A stretch of 64,000 bases of DNA from JAEUJM01 sp044221555 (GTDB lineage: Bacteria; Actinomycetota; Acidimicrobiia; Acidimicrobiales; DATDAH01), in NCBI GenBank assembly GCA_044221555.1, contig JBGAOY010000001.1:124001-188000 (forward strand), given 5' to 3'. Under the pieces are notes generated by a model that had not been told where the DNA came from, ran no database searches, and saw only the letters and a program-made list of their open reading frames with translations. The translations under genes and the position numbers were made by a program. Below, piece by piece: positions 25,817 through 33,769 of this stretch (position 1 is the first letter of the stretch; each line of letters starts with the position of its first letter).

Positions 25817-26838
25817 CAGAGGCGCACTTCCTTCACGTCGAAGCGTCGGCGGAGTTGGTCGCCCGCGTAGTTGAACGCCAGCAGGGTGAGGAACATCACC
25901 GCACAGGGGATGAGCGCGATGTGCGGGGCCTCCTCGAGCGCGGTGCGACCCTCGTTGATCATGTTCCCCCAGGTGGCCGTCGGTGCCGACACGCTGAGGC
26001 CGAGGAAGCTGAGCGCACCCTCGGCCACGATCACGATGGCGATGGCGATGAGCGAGAACGACACCATCGGCGGCACGACGTTGGGCAGGATCTCCCGCAG
26101 GATGATCCGGCCGTTCCGGGCGCCGAGGGTCCGCGAGGCCTGCACGAACTCGCGCTGCGAGAACGTCAGCGTGCTGGCCCGCGTGATGCGGGCCAGCGCG
26201 GGGATCGACAGGATCGTGAGCGTGAGTGTGATCGTGCGCAGGCTGGCCTCCTGCGTGTTGGGCGGGCTGAGGAAGGTGACGATGCCCAGGGCGAGGATCA
26301 GCGCCGGGAAGGCCAACATGATGTCCATGGCCGACATCACGATCTTCTCGAAGCGGCCGCGGAAGTAGCCGGCGGTGAGGCCGATGCTGCCGCCGAGGAG
26401 GAAGCCGAGGGTCACCGCGGCGACGCCGACGAACAACGACACCCGGGCGCCCCAGATGACCCGGGAGAACACGTCGCGGCCGAGGTCGTCGCCGCCGAAG
26501 AGGTGGAACGTCGGCGACAGGGCGCCGTTCCAGCTGCCCCCGGACGCCCAGGCCGGGGGTTGGCGCAGGGCCAGCGCGTCGATCTTGGCGGGGTCCTGCA
26601 CGAACGGCAACCACGGCGCCAGCACTGCCAGCAGGATCAGCACGCCCAGCCACGTGACCGCGAGCCAGAACCCGATGCCGAGCTTGCGCACCTCGAGTTG
26701 GCCGCGGGCCTCGTCGGCCGAGACGTCGGCGGTGACCGCGTCGAACCGGATCTCGCCGGGGGCCTCGGTGAGCAGGTCGTCACCGGGCCGCTCGCTGAGC
26801 GACGGGGCGTCGTACGGTCTACGCGATGGCGCGGGCAT
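25816..26838 (-). CDS. ABC transporter permease (DppC/OppC type)
   Basis: A 340-residue inner-membrane permease. A 55-residue cytoplasmic N-terminus precedes helix 1 (FWLAVTWLGVLILLAVLAP). The periplasmic FGGDDLGRDVFSRVIWGARVSL is the family's hallmark. Five more helices and the ATPase-coupling EAA-like loop (REFVQASRTLGARNGRIILREILPN, residues around 225-250) follow. It forms the transmembrane pore with the DppB-type protein. It overlaps the upstream gene by 20 bases and the downstream ATPase by one. Confidence 0.94.
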   Translation of the reverse strand: MPAPSRRPYDAPSLSERPGDDLLTEAPGEIRFDAVTADVSADEARGQLEVRKLGIGFWLAVTWLGVLILLAVLAPWLPFVQDPAKIDALALRQPPAWASGGSWNGALSPTFHLFGGDDLGRDVFSRVIWGARVSLFVGVAAVTLGFLLGGSIGLTAGYFRGRFEKIVMSAMDIMLAFPALILALGIVTFLSPPNTQEASLRTITLTLTILSIPALARITRASTLTFSQREFVQASRTLGARNGRIILREILPNVVPPMVSFSLIAIAIVIVAEGALSFLGLSVSAPTATWGNMINEGRTALEEAPHIALIPCAVMFLTLLAFNYAGDQLRRRFDVKEVRL

Positions 26839-27757
26839 GGCGGATCCTCGGGTCCAGGAGGGCGTAGATCAGGTCGACCGCGAAGTTGATGATGACGAAG
26901 CCGGCGGCCACCACGACCACGACCCCCTGCACCACCAGGTAGTCACGCTGGAAGATCGAGAACACCAGCAGCTTGCCGATGCCGTTGATCGCGAAGATCT
27001 GCTCGATGATGACGGTGCCGCCGATAAGGTTGCCGATGGTGATGGCGGCCACGGTGAGCAGCGAGAAGCTCGACGGTCGGAAGGCGTGGCGGAACAGGAT
27101 GCGCCGGGTGGTCATGCCCTTGGCCTTGGCCACCCCGATGTAGTCCTCCTGCAGCGTGGCGATCATGTCCGTGCGCAGGAGGCGCATGAACACCGCGACC
27201 TGCCCGACCGCCAGCGAGACCGCGGGTAAGAAGAGCGTGTAGAGGTCCTCGTCGCCCTCCTTCACCGTCGCGGGGAACCAGTCGAGGGTGAGCGCGAACA
27301 CGTAGACGAGGATGGTCGCCATGATGAAGTTGGGGACCGACAACAGGCCGAACCCCACGGTGCCGGTGATCTTGTCGAAGCGGGTGTCGGCCTTGTAGGC
27401 GGTGGCGATCCCGAGCGGTATCGCCACCACCAGGGCCAGCAGCATCGAATAGGCCATCAGCATCAGCGTCACCGGCAATCGGTCGACCAGCAGCTCCGAC
27501 ACCGACGAGCCGTTGACGTAGGACTCACCCAGGTCACCCTGCACCGCGTCGCCCAGCCAGCTGGCGTAGCGGACCGGGATGGGGTCGTCCAGGTTGAGGT
27601 CGGCCCGCAGCGCGGCGATCGACTCCTGGTCGGCCCCGAAGCCGAGGATGGCTGCTTCGGGGCCGCCCGGCAGCAGGTTGATCAGCATGAAGGTGAGGAA
27701 CGTGACGATCAACAGCACCGCCACGAGCTGCACCAACTTGCCTCCTACGTAGCGCAC
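26819..27757 (-). CDS. ABC transporter permease (DppB/OppB type)
   Basis: A 312-residue six-helix permease. The N-terminal helix LVQLVAVLLIVTFLTFMLI is followed by LPGGPEAAI, typical of DppB. The EAA-like coupling loop includes DYIGVAKAKGMTTRRILFRHAF, and the C-terminus ends in YALLDPRIRHA, the usual family ending. GTG start 27757 with GGGGAG about 10 bases upstream; 31 bases separate it from the stop of binding protein 2, so one transcript from the 29.5 kb promoter is likely. Confidence 0.94.
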   Translation of the reverse strand: MRYVGGKLVQLVAVLLIVTFLTFMLINLLPGGPEAAILGFGADQESIAALRADLNLDDPIPVRYASWLGDAVQGDLGESYVNGSSVSELLVDRLPVTLMLMAYSMLLALVVAIPLGIATAYKADTRFDKITGTVGFGLLSVPNFIMATILVYVFALTLDWFPATVKEGDEDLYTLFLPAVSLAVGQVAVFMRLLRTDMIATLQEDYIGVAKAKGMTTRRILFRHAFRPSSFSLLTVAAITIGNLIGGTVIIEQIFAINGIGKLLVFSIFQRDYLVVQGVVVVVAAGFVIINFAVDLIYALLDPRIRHARAIA

Positions 27758-27788
27758 GTCGTGTCTGCTCCCCGGTCCGCCGCCGGCC

Positions 27789-29501
27789 TCAGTTCCCGGA
27801 CTCGTCGATCCAGATCTGGCTGACCTGGTGGGCGCCGCCGATGCCGAGGACGTCGAGGACGGGATCGCCCTCCTCGGTGATGCCGCCGAGCACGTTGTGC
27901 ACGGTGGGGCTGTGCCCGATGCTCCAGATGGGCCACTCGAACCAGATGTTGTAGACCTGCTCGGCGAAGCGTCGGTTGATGGCCTCGGCCGCCTCCGTGC
28001 GGGTGTCGGGGTCGGGGTTGGTGCGGATGATGTCGAGGTTCTCGTCGATCACGTCGTCACGGATCCGGCCGAAGTTCAGGCCGAAGTCACCCGGCGCCAC
28101 GGCGTTCTCGGAGTTCCACCAGATGTTCTGCTGATCGGGGTCGAAGCCGGCGTGGTTGCGCCAGCCGAACGCCTCGAAGTCGCCGGTGAGCGCGAGGCCG
28201 ATGAACGAGCCCTGCTCCACCTGGTCGATGGTGACGTCGATGCCGATCGCCTCCCAGAACTGCTGGTACAGCTGGGCGGTGACCACGTTGAACTGGTCGT
28301 TCGTCGTCTTGTAGGCGATCTCGATGGGACCGTTCTCGGCCTCGTACTCGTCCACGAGATCTCGGGCCTTGTCGGGGTCGAAGGTCGGGAAGCCGGTGTC
28401 CTCGAGGTAGCCCGGCGTCCCCGGCGGGAACGGGCCGTTGGCGATCTCGGGCACACCGCCGGATCGGGCGTCGAGGCGCGTCTGGTAGTCGAAGCCGTAG
28501 GCCAGCGCCTGGCGCACGCGGAGGTCGCTGGTGGGCAGGCTGTCGTCGCCCACGTTCAACAGGACGTAGCCGGTCTCGAGGTTGTTGGTGATCTGGTCGA
28601 CCTCGATGGTGCCGTTGTCGACCTCGGCGGCGAGCCGGTTGGTGGTGTCGCCGTTGGAGGTGTGCATGATGTTGGTCTCACCCGAGATCAGGGAGTTGAA
28701 CCGGGTCTGGTCCTGCTCCTGCACCACGTACTCGATCGCGTCGAGGTAGGGCAGCGCCCGGCCCTCGGCGTCGGTGCGCCAGTAGTCGTCGTTGCGGGTG
28801 GCCCGGAAGGTGCCGCCCGGGTCGTAGGACTCGAAGACGAACGGTCCGGTGCCCACGGGCTCGGCGGCGTCGGCGGTGCCGGCCTCGACCGCGTCCAACC
28901 AGGTGGGGGAGGCCTGGTAGCCGAGCTGCCCGGTGAGGAAGGCCGGGAAGGAGACCCACGGGCCCTTGGCGGTGACCGTCACGGTCATGTCGCCGTCGGA
29001 CTCGATCGTGTCGATGTAGGCGAAGGCCTTGCCGGTGAGCGGGCTGGCCTTGTCGGCCTCGAGGTTGGCGGCGATGGCGTCACCGTCGAAGGGCGTGCCG
29101 TCGTGGAACGTGATGCCGTCGCGCGCCACCAGCGTCCAGACCGTGAAGTCGTCGTTGTGGTCGAACGACTTCAGGAGGTTGGGCTGCACCTCGCCGTCGG
29201 AGTTGGCGAGGGTCAGGGGATCGAACACCGCGTGCATGATCATGTGGCACGAGATCGCGCAGACCGCGTTGGCCGGCGTCCAGGGCGACGAGGTGTCGGC
29301 CTCGATGCCGTAGCGCAGCGTGCCGCCGGTGACGGGCTCGAGGTTGGCGTCGGGGTTGGTGGTGCTGGTGGCCACGTTGGCCCCACCCCCGGACGAGCCG
29401 CCGCCGCCGCTGTTGCCGCCGCTGCCGCAAGCCCCGCCCACCAGGACCACCGCGACGAGTAGGACGAGCAGGCGACGCCAATGCGCCGAGCAGTTCAACA
29501 C
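27789..29501 (-). CDS. ABC transporter substrate-binding lipoprotein (SBP_bac_5), copy 2
   Basis: A 570-residue lipoprotein of the DppA/OppA family, first gene of the importer operon. Lipobox VGGAC places the lipidated Cys at 25, followed by a Gly/Ser/Asn linker. TGGTLRYGIEADTSSPWTP, the ITFHDGTPF region and YWRTDAEGRALPYLD mark the fold, and long stretches match copy 1. Start chosen as GTG 29501, with AGGGGGA about 5 bases upstream. TTG follows immediately at 29498, so either may initiate. The frame extends further upstream but without a signal peptide. Divergence from copy 1 suggests a different ligand range for the same permease. Confidence 0.9.
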   Translation of the reverse strand: MLNCSAHWRRLLVLLVAVVLVGGACGSGGNSGGGGSSGGGANVATSTTNPDANLEPVTGGTLRYGIEADTSSPWTPANAVCAISCHMIMHAVFDPLTLANSDGEVQPNLLKSFDHNDDFTVWTLVARDGITFHDGTPFDGDAIAANLEADKASPLTGKAFAYIDTIESDGDMTVTVTAKGPWVSFPAFLTGQLGYQASPTWLDAVEAGTADAAEPVGTGPFVFESYDPGGTFRATRNDDYWRTDAEGRALPYLDAIEYVVQEQDQTRFNSLISGETNIMHTSNGDTTNRLAAEVDNGTIEVDQITNNLETGYVLLNVGDDSLPTSDLRVRQALAYGFDYQTRLDARSGGVPEIANGPFPPGTPGYLEDTGFPTFDPDKARDLVDEYEAENGPIEIAYKTTNDQFNVVTAQLYQQFWEAIGIDVTIDQVEQGSFIGLALTGDFEAFGWRNHAGFDPDQQNIWWNSENAVAPGDFGLNFGRIRDDVIDENLDIIRTNPDPDTRTEAAEAINRRFAEQVYNIWFEWPIWSIGHSPTVHNVLGGITEEGDPVLDVLGIGGAHQVSQIWIDESGN

Positions 29502-29746
29502 GATGTTCCCCCTGGTTGGTGAAGCCGGTGCTCCGGACAGTATCCCGGTTCGGTCGGCTGTGACGGTCGACACACCCGAGACCGCGCAAGGTAGCAGGCC
29601 TGGCTCGGGGCGTGGTCGCATCCCCGACCGGAGACGGTCGGCGTCGACGCGCCGGGCCAGGCCACGCCGGCCCGCGGTGGCGGGTCGACACCGGGACCGG
29701 ACGGTGGGCGGGCCAGTCGGCCCGACGCACGCGCCGCGGTGCCGGG
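29502..29746. other. Intergenic region upstream of the importer operon
   Basis: A 245-bp gap between binding protein 2 and the transglycosylase gene. Overlapping minus-strand -10 candidates TACTGT (29537-29542) and GATACT (29539-29544) lie about 38 bases upstream of the GTG start. I see no operator palindrome or coding region; a plus-strand ORF through this gap lacks support. Confidence 0.4.
29537..29544 (-). promoter_or_regulatory. Putative -10 of the ABC importer operon
   Basis: Minus-strand GATACTGT contains both GATACT and TACTGT, placed to give a leader of about 30 bases that includes AGGGGGA. No convincing -35 is visible. Confidence 0.35.
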
Positions 29747-30964
29747 TCAGTCCAGCGGGACCGCGCGCTGGTAGCCGCGCGCGAAGCCGAGCACCTGGGA
29801 CACGTAGGCGTCGGAGTGGTTGTAGCTGAAGTAGGCCCGACGCAGGCCGGCGTCGCTCTCGAGCCCGGGTCCGCTCGCGCACAGGTAGTCGGCGGCGCTG
29901 AGCGCGGCGTCGTACAGGTTCTGGGGGTTCGCCACACCGTCACCGTTGCCGTCCCGGCCGTAGCGGGCCCAGGTGGAGGGGATGAACTGCATGGGGCCGA
30001 CGGCATGGTCGACGGTGGGGTCGCCGTCGAGCAGGCCGCCGTCGGTCTCGCCGATCGCCGGCAGCGGGATGCCGAAGATGGGTCGGCTCACGTCCCCGGC
30101 CGCGTCGAGCTCGGCGCCGCCGAACGTGCCGTGGCGGCCCTCGACGCGGGAGATCCCGGCCAGCGCCCACCACCGGACGCCGCAGGCCGGCTGCTCGTCG
30201 GCGAGCGTCTCCGCGGCCCGGTAGTAGGCGTCGAGCGCCACGAGGGGGAAGTCGACACCGTCCACCGGGGCGAGGACGCGTGCCGCCGCGACCCGGGGAG
30301 CCAGGTCGAGCTCGTCGTCGGCGGCCTGGGCCTGCGTCGCCTTGGCCGAGGCGATCCGCTCGGTCACGTTCTCCAGCAGGGCCGTGCTCAGCACCTGCTC
30401 ACGGATCGCGGCGTCACGGGCGTCCTCGGCCTCGTCGCGCTCCGCGGACTGGGCGGCGTTCACCGTCGATGCCATCACCTCGCGCTGCTGGCTGGCGTTG
30501 GCGGCTTCCGGGTCGAGCAGGGGCACCGGGGGCTGGCCGCTCTCGGTGTAGCTGGCCACGGCCAGCGCGCTCATGGCCGCCTCGATGTACGCCAGCCGCT
30601 TGGCGGTGCGGTGGCGGTTGTGCTCCGCCCGCTGCACGCGGTGCTCGAGCTCGACCTTGGCCGGCCGCAACTCGGCCAGCTCCGCGGTTGCCTGCTCCCG
30701 GGCCTCGCGCGCCGCGGTCAGCGCCGCATCGAGCGAGCGGAACTCGGCGCTGTCCACCGGGACGCCCTCGAGCGCGGGGGACAGCTCGACCGTCGCGGCG
30801 ACCGGCTCGTCCGCCTCCTGCGCCCCCGACGCGCGCGTGAGCGCGCCCATCGTCGTGGCGACGGTGAGCAGGGTGGCGAGCAGGCGGGTGCGGTGGGGGC
30901 GCAGGGCGGGCTCTCGGGCTCGGGGGTCGGGTCCAGGCGGTGGGGCGCACGGGTGCGGCCCCAC
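29747..30964 (-). CDS. Secreted lytic murein transglycosylase with coiled-coil N-terminus
   Basis: A 405-residue protein. An N-terminal hydrophobic segment (LLATLLTVATTMGALTRASG) acts as a signal peptide or anchor, and residues about 70-200 are Ala/Glu/Arg-rich and predicted to form a coiled coil. The C-terminal domain is MltB/SLT-like: WWALAGISRVEGRHGTFGG carries the likely catalytic Glu, and GPMQFIPSTWARYGRDGNGD and NLYDAALSAADYLC are family hallmarks. It would cleave peptidoglycan with formation of anhydro-muramyl ends. GTG start 30964 is uncertain: the first 20 residues are Pro-rich and no strong Shine-Dalgarno is visible, but later ATGs would remove the signal. Confidence 0.85.
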   Translation of the reverse strand: MGPHPCAPPPGPDPRAREPALRPHRTRLLATLLTVATTMGALTRASGAQEADEPVAATVELSPALEGVPVDSAEFRSLDAALTAAREAREQATAELAELRPAKVELEHRVQRAEHNRHRTAKRLAYIEAAMSALAVASYTESGQPPVPLLDPEAANASQQREVMASTVNAAQSAERDEAEDARDAAIREQVLSTALLENVTERIASAKATQAQAADDELDLAPRVAAARVLAPVDGVDFPLVALDAYYRAAETLADEQPACGVRWWALAGISRVEGRHGTFGGAELDAAGDVSRPIFGIPLPAIGETDGGLLDGDPTVDHAVGPMQFIPSTWARYGRDGNGDGVANPQNLYDAALSAADYLCASGPGLESDAGLRRAYFSYNHSDAYVSQVLGFARGYQRAVPLD

Positions 30965-31013
30965 CCGGTACCCGTCGGCGCACCCGGTGGTGTCCTTGAG
31001 GTGTCCCCCTGCG

Positions 31014-32207
31014 TCAGCGGCGGCGAGCGGCGTCGTCGGCGAGCGCCTGGAGCACCGTCTGCGCGCTGGCCGCCCACGTGAACCGGGACGCGTGCTTCAC
31101 GGCCCCGGTGCCCAGGTCGGCGAGCAGCGCCGGGTCGTCGAGCAGGCGCCCGATGGCATCGGCCATCTCGACCTCACCCTCGACGAGCAGCCCGCTGACA
31201 CCATCGTCGACGGCCTCGGTGTGCCCGGGGATGCGCGACGCGACCGCCGGCGTGGCGCACGCTCCGGCCTCGGTGAGGGTCATGCCCCACCCCTCCAGCA
31301 GCGAGGCGTTGGCCACGAACCACGCCTCCTGGTAGGCGGCCACCAGCCCCTCGTCGCTCACCCGGCCGCGGAACTCGAGCCAGTCGCTCATGTCGAGGTC
31401 GCGGGCGAGCCGCTCGAGATCGGCCCGCGACGGGCCGTCGCCCACGACGACGGCCCGCAGCTCGGGGTGCTCGCGGTGGGCGCGGGCGATGGCCCGCAGC
31501 GTGGTGTCGAAGCCCTTCTGGGGCATGAGCCGACCGACCGCCGCCACCAGCGGGGTGGGGGAGCGGCGGCCACCCGGTCGGAAGCGGGGATCGACCCCGT
31601 TGGGGGCCACACGGATGTCGGCGTGGGTGAGGCCGAGGCGCTCGATGACCTCGGTGCGGGTGGACTCCGACGGGGTGACGAGGGTGGCGTTGCGATACAC
31701 GACGGGGATGGCGTAGCGCTCGAGCACGTGGCCGACCTGGGCCAGTCCCGGCGGGAGGAGGAGGTGCCAGGCCCCGAGGTGGACGTGGTGCACGAACCCC
31801 ACCCGGGGACCGCGGGCCCACAGCGGCGAGAAGAACGCCACGCCGTGGAACACGTCGACCAGCCCGTCGCGGGGCCCGGCCCGGCCCGACACCTCGCGGG
31901 CGATCGTGCGGGGGAACACGGTGAGGCGCCCACCGTGGCGGACCACCGAGTACCCGTCGCGGGTGGCCGTGGCCGGGCGGCCCGCGGCGGCGGAGGTGTG
32001 GATGGTGACCTCCAGGCCGGCGTCGGCCCAGTGCCGGGCCAGCTGCGACGCGTGCTCCTCGGACCCCCCGGCCTCGGGATCGTCGTGGTCGCGCCACGCC
32101 ACGACGTGGATCCGCCGGATCCCGGCGGCGTCAGCGGTCCGGCGGAGGGTCTCGGCGGAGGGTGGCGGGGGAGGGTCGCCGGGAGGAGGCGCTGCCGGGT
32201 CGGTCAC
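31014..32207 (-). CDS. GT4 family glycosyltransferase
   Basis: A 397-residue GT-B enzyme using a nucleotide-sugar donor in the cytoplasm. The N-terminal domain has HVVAWRDHDDPEAGGSEEHA, a motif of this GT4 subgroup. The C-terminal domain has VAAVGRLMPQKGFDTTLRA and VVVGDGPSRADLERLA, and the donor-binding stretch ends in SLLEGWGMTLTEAG (E-x7-E-like). GTG start 32207 lies 6 bases downstream of a minus-strand GATAGT box that overlaps the -10 of the divergent gene. The first 25 residues are Pro-rich and may be disordered. Likely assembles part of the glycan on its lipid carrier. Confidence 0.9.
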   Translation of the reverse strand: MTDPAAPPPGDPPPPPSAETLRRTADAAGIRRIHVVAWRDHDDPEAGGSEEHASQLARHWADAGLEVTIHTSAAAGRPATATRDGYSVVRHGGRLTVFPRTIAREVSGRAGPRDGLVDVFHGVAFFSPLWARGPRVGFVHHVHLGAWHLLLPPGLAQVGHVLERYAIPVVYRNATLVTPSESTRTEVIERLGLTHADIRVAPNGVDPRFRPGGRRSPTPLVAAVGRLMPQKGFDTTLRAIARAHREHPELRAVVVGDGPSRADLERLARDLDMSDWLEFRGRVSDEGLVAAYQEAWFVANASLLEGWGMTLTEAGACATPAVASRIPGHTEAVDDGVSGLLVEGEVEMADAIGRLLDDPALLADLGTGAVKHASRFTWAASAQTVLQALADDAARRR

Positions 32208-32212
32208 TCTTC

Positions 32213-32219
32213 TACTATC
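32213..32219. promoter_or_regulatory. Overlapping divergent -10 elements (TACTAT / GATAGT)
   Basis: The plus strand reads TACTAT (32213-32218), 9 bases before ATG 32228. The minus strand reads GATAGT (32219-32214), 6 bases before GTG 32207. Only 20 bases separate the two start codons, so both messages would be essentially leaderless and share one open complex site. Confidence 0.5.
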
Positions 32220-32227
32220 GCCTCTCC

Positions 32228-33769
32228 ATGGCCCCGGCCCGGACGCTCGTCATCCCGATGTACCGAGAGGCGGCGCGCATCGGGTCCACCTTGGCGGCCC
32301 TGGCCGCGTCCGCGCTCAACGAGCGGGGCACCGAGATCCTGCTGGTCGACGACGGGAGCGACGACGGCACGCCCACCATCGCCAAGTCGGTGGCCGCCGA
32401 CCTCGGGCTGGCCGTCACCGTCGTCGAGTTGGGGGTGAACCAGGGCAAGGGTGCGGCGGTGCGCGCCGGGATGCTCGCCAGTCGGGGTGCGGTGGTCGCG
32501 TTCGCCGACGCCGATCTGGCCAGCGACGCGGTGGACATCGAGGCGTGCTTCCGCCGTGTCGAGGCCGGGCCCGACGACGTGGTCGTCGCGACCCGCTCCC
32601 ACCCGGACAGCACGATCACGGTGGCGGCACCCCGTCACCGGGTGGTCATCGGTCGCACCTACAACGCCTTCCTCCGTCGCCTCGACCTCACCGACAGCCT
32701 CGACACGCAATGCGGGTTGAAGGGCTTCACCGCCGACGCGGCCCGGCGCCTGTTCGGCCCGCTGCGCACCACGGGGTTCGCGTTCGACATCGAGGTGCTG
32801 GCTCGGGCGCGCCAGTGCGGGCTCTCGGTCGGCGAGATGCCGATCGCCTGGGGCCACGTGGAGGGGAGCCGGGTGGGCATGCGCAGCGGGCTGCGCTCGT
32901 TCACCGACGCGGTGGCGATCCGTCGGGCGCTCGGGCCGAGCCGGCCCCGTCACGAGCCCCCGGGTGACCGCGCCCCCACCGCCATGAGCGAGGGCAAGTA
33001 CGACGTCATGGCCGCAACCGAGCGGGACCACTGGTGGTTCCGGGCCAAGCGGTCGCTGGTGGTGCAGGAGGCCCTCCGCTCCGGGGTGGACCGTTGTGGC
33101 CTGGCGGTCGACGTGGGGTGTGGCACCGGGGCCGTGCTCGACACCTTGTCGCACCGGTTCGCCAGGGTGGTGGGCACCGACCTGAGCCCTCGTGCGGCGG
33201 CGCTGGCGGCACGCCTCGTGGGGCCGGCCACGGGGCCCGTGCTGGCCAGGGCCGAGGCGTTGCCGCTGCCGTCGGCGTCGGCCTCGCTGGTGACCAGCCT
33301 CGACGTCCTCGAGCACCTCGACGACGACGTGCAGGCACTGCGGGAGCTGCGGCGGGTCACGGCCCCGGGTGGACTGCTGGTGCTGGCGGTGCCGGCGTAC
33401 GAATGGGCGTGGAGCGATCACGACGACGTGCTCGGGCATCGCCGGCGCTACACCGCCCCCCGCCTGCGCAGGGTGGTCGAGGACGCCGGCCTCGAGTGCG
33501 TCCGCGTGACGTACTTCCACTCATGGCTGGCTCCGATCGCCTTCCTCCTGCGCCGCACACCGCTGCGGCGCCTGGTGGGCGGCGACCAGGAGGAGGCCAG
33601 CTACGTCAGCCCTGCGGTCAACCGCGCCTTCGTGGCCGTCACCACCCTCGAGCGGTGGCTCATCCGGTGGCTGGCGCTTCCGTTCGGTCTGTCGATCCTG
33701 CTGGTGGCGCGGCGCCCGGCTTCGGGCGGAGCCACGGAAGGCCGGGCCACGACGCGGGCACCAGGCTGA
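32228..33769 (+). CDS. GT2 glycosyltransferase-methyltransferase fusion
   Basis: A 513-residue two-domain protein. Residues 1-235 are a GT-A domain of the dolichyl-phosphate sugar synthase type: VIPMYREAARI (8-18), LVDDGSDDGT (39-48), FADADLASD (92-100) with DxD, and a conserved CGLKGFTADAARRLF segment. Residues about 252-500 are a class I methyltransferase: ATERDHWWFRAKR (263-275), the SAM loop VDVGCGTG (294-301), VVGTDLSPRAA, SLDVLEHLDDD and GGLLVLAVPAYEW. The two are usually separate genes. ATG 32228 follows a TACTAT box by 9 bases. An internal MSEGKYDVMAATE at 253 looks like a former start. The tail overlaps the convergent AftD gene by 110 bases. Confidence 0.9.
   Translation: MAPARTLVIPMYREAARIGSTLAALAASALNERGTEILLVDDGSDDGTPTIAKSVAADLGLAVTVVELGVNQGKGAAVRAGMLASRGAVVAFADADLASDAVDIEACFRRVEAGPDDVVVATRSHPDSTITVAAPRHRVVIGRTYNAFLRRLDLTDSLDTQCGLKGFTADAARRLFGPLRTTGFAFDIEVLARARQCGLSVGEMPIAWGHVEGSRVGMRSGLRSFTDAVAIRRALGPSRPRHEPPGDRAPTAMSEGKYDVMAATERDHWWFRAKRSLVVQEALRSGVDRCGLAVDVGCGTGAVLDTLSHRFARVVGTDLSPRAAALAARLVGPATGPVLARAEALPLPSASASLVTSLDVLEHLDDDVQALRELRRVTAPGGLLVLAVPAYEWAWSDHDDVLGHRRRYTAPRLRRVVEDAGLECVRVTYFHSWLAPIAFLLRRTPLRRLVGGDQEEASYVSPAVNRAFVAVTTLERWLIRWLALPFGLSILLVARRPASGGATEGRATTRAPG

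Noticed and set aside
27828..29462. A 544-codon plus-strand frame opposite binding protein 2
   Set aside because: The Gly/Val/Asp-rich product mirrors the lipoprotein gene codons; no start signal or domain.
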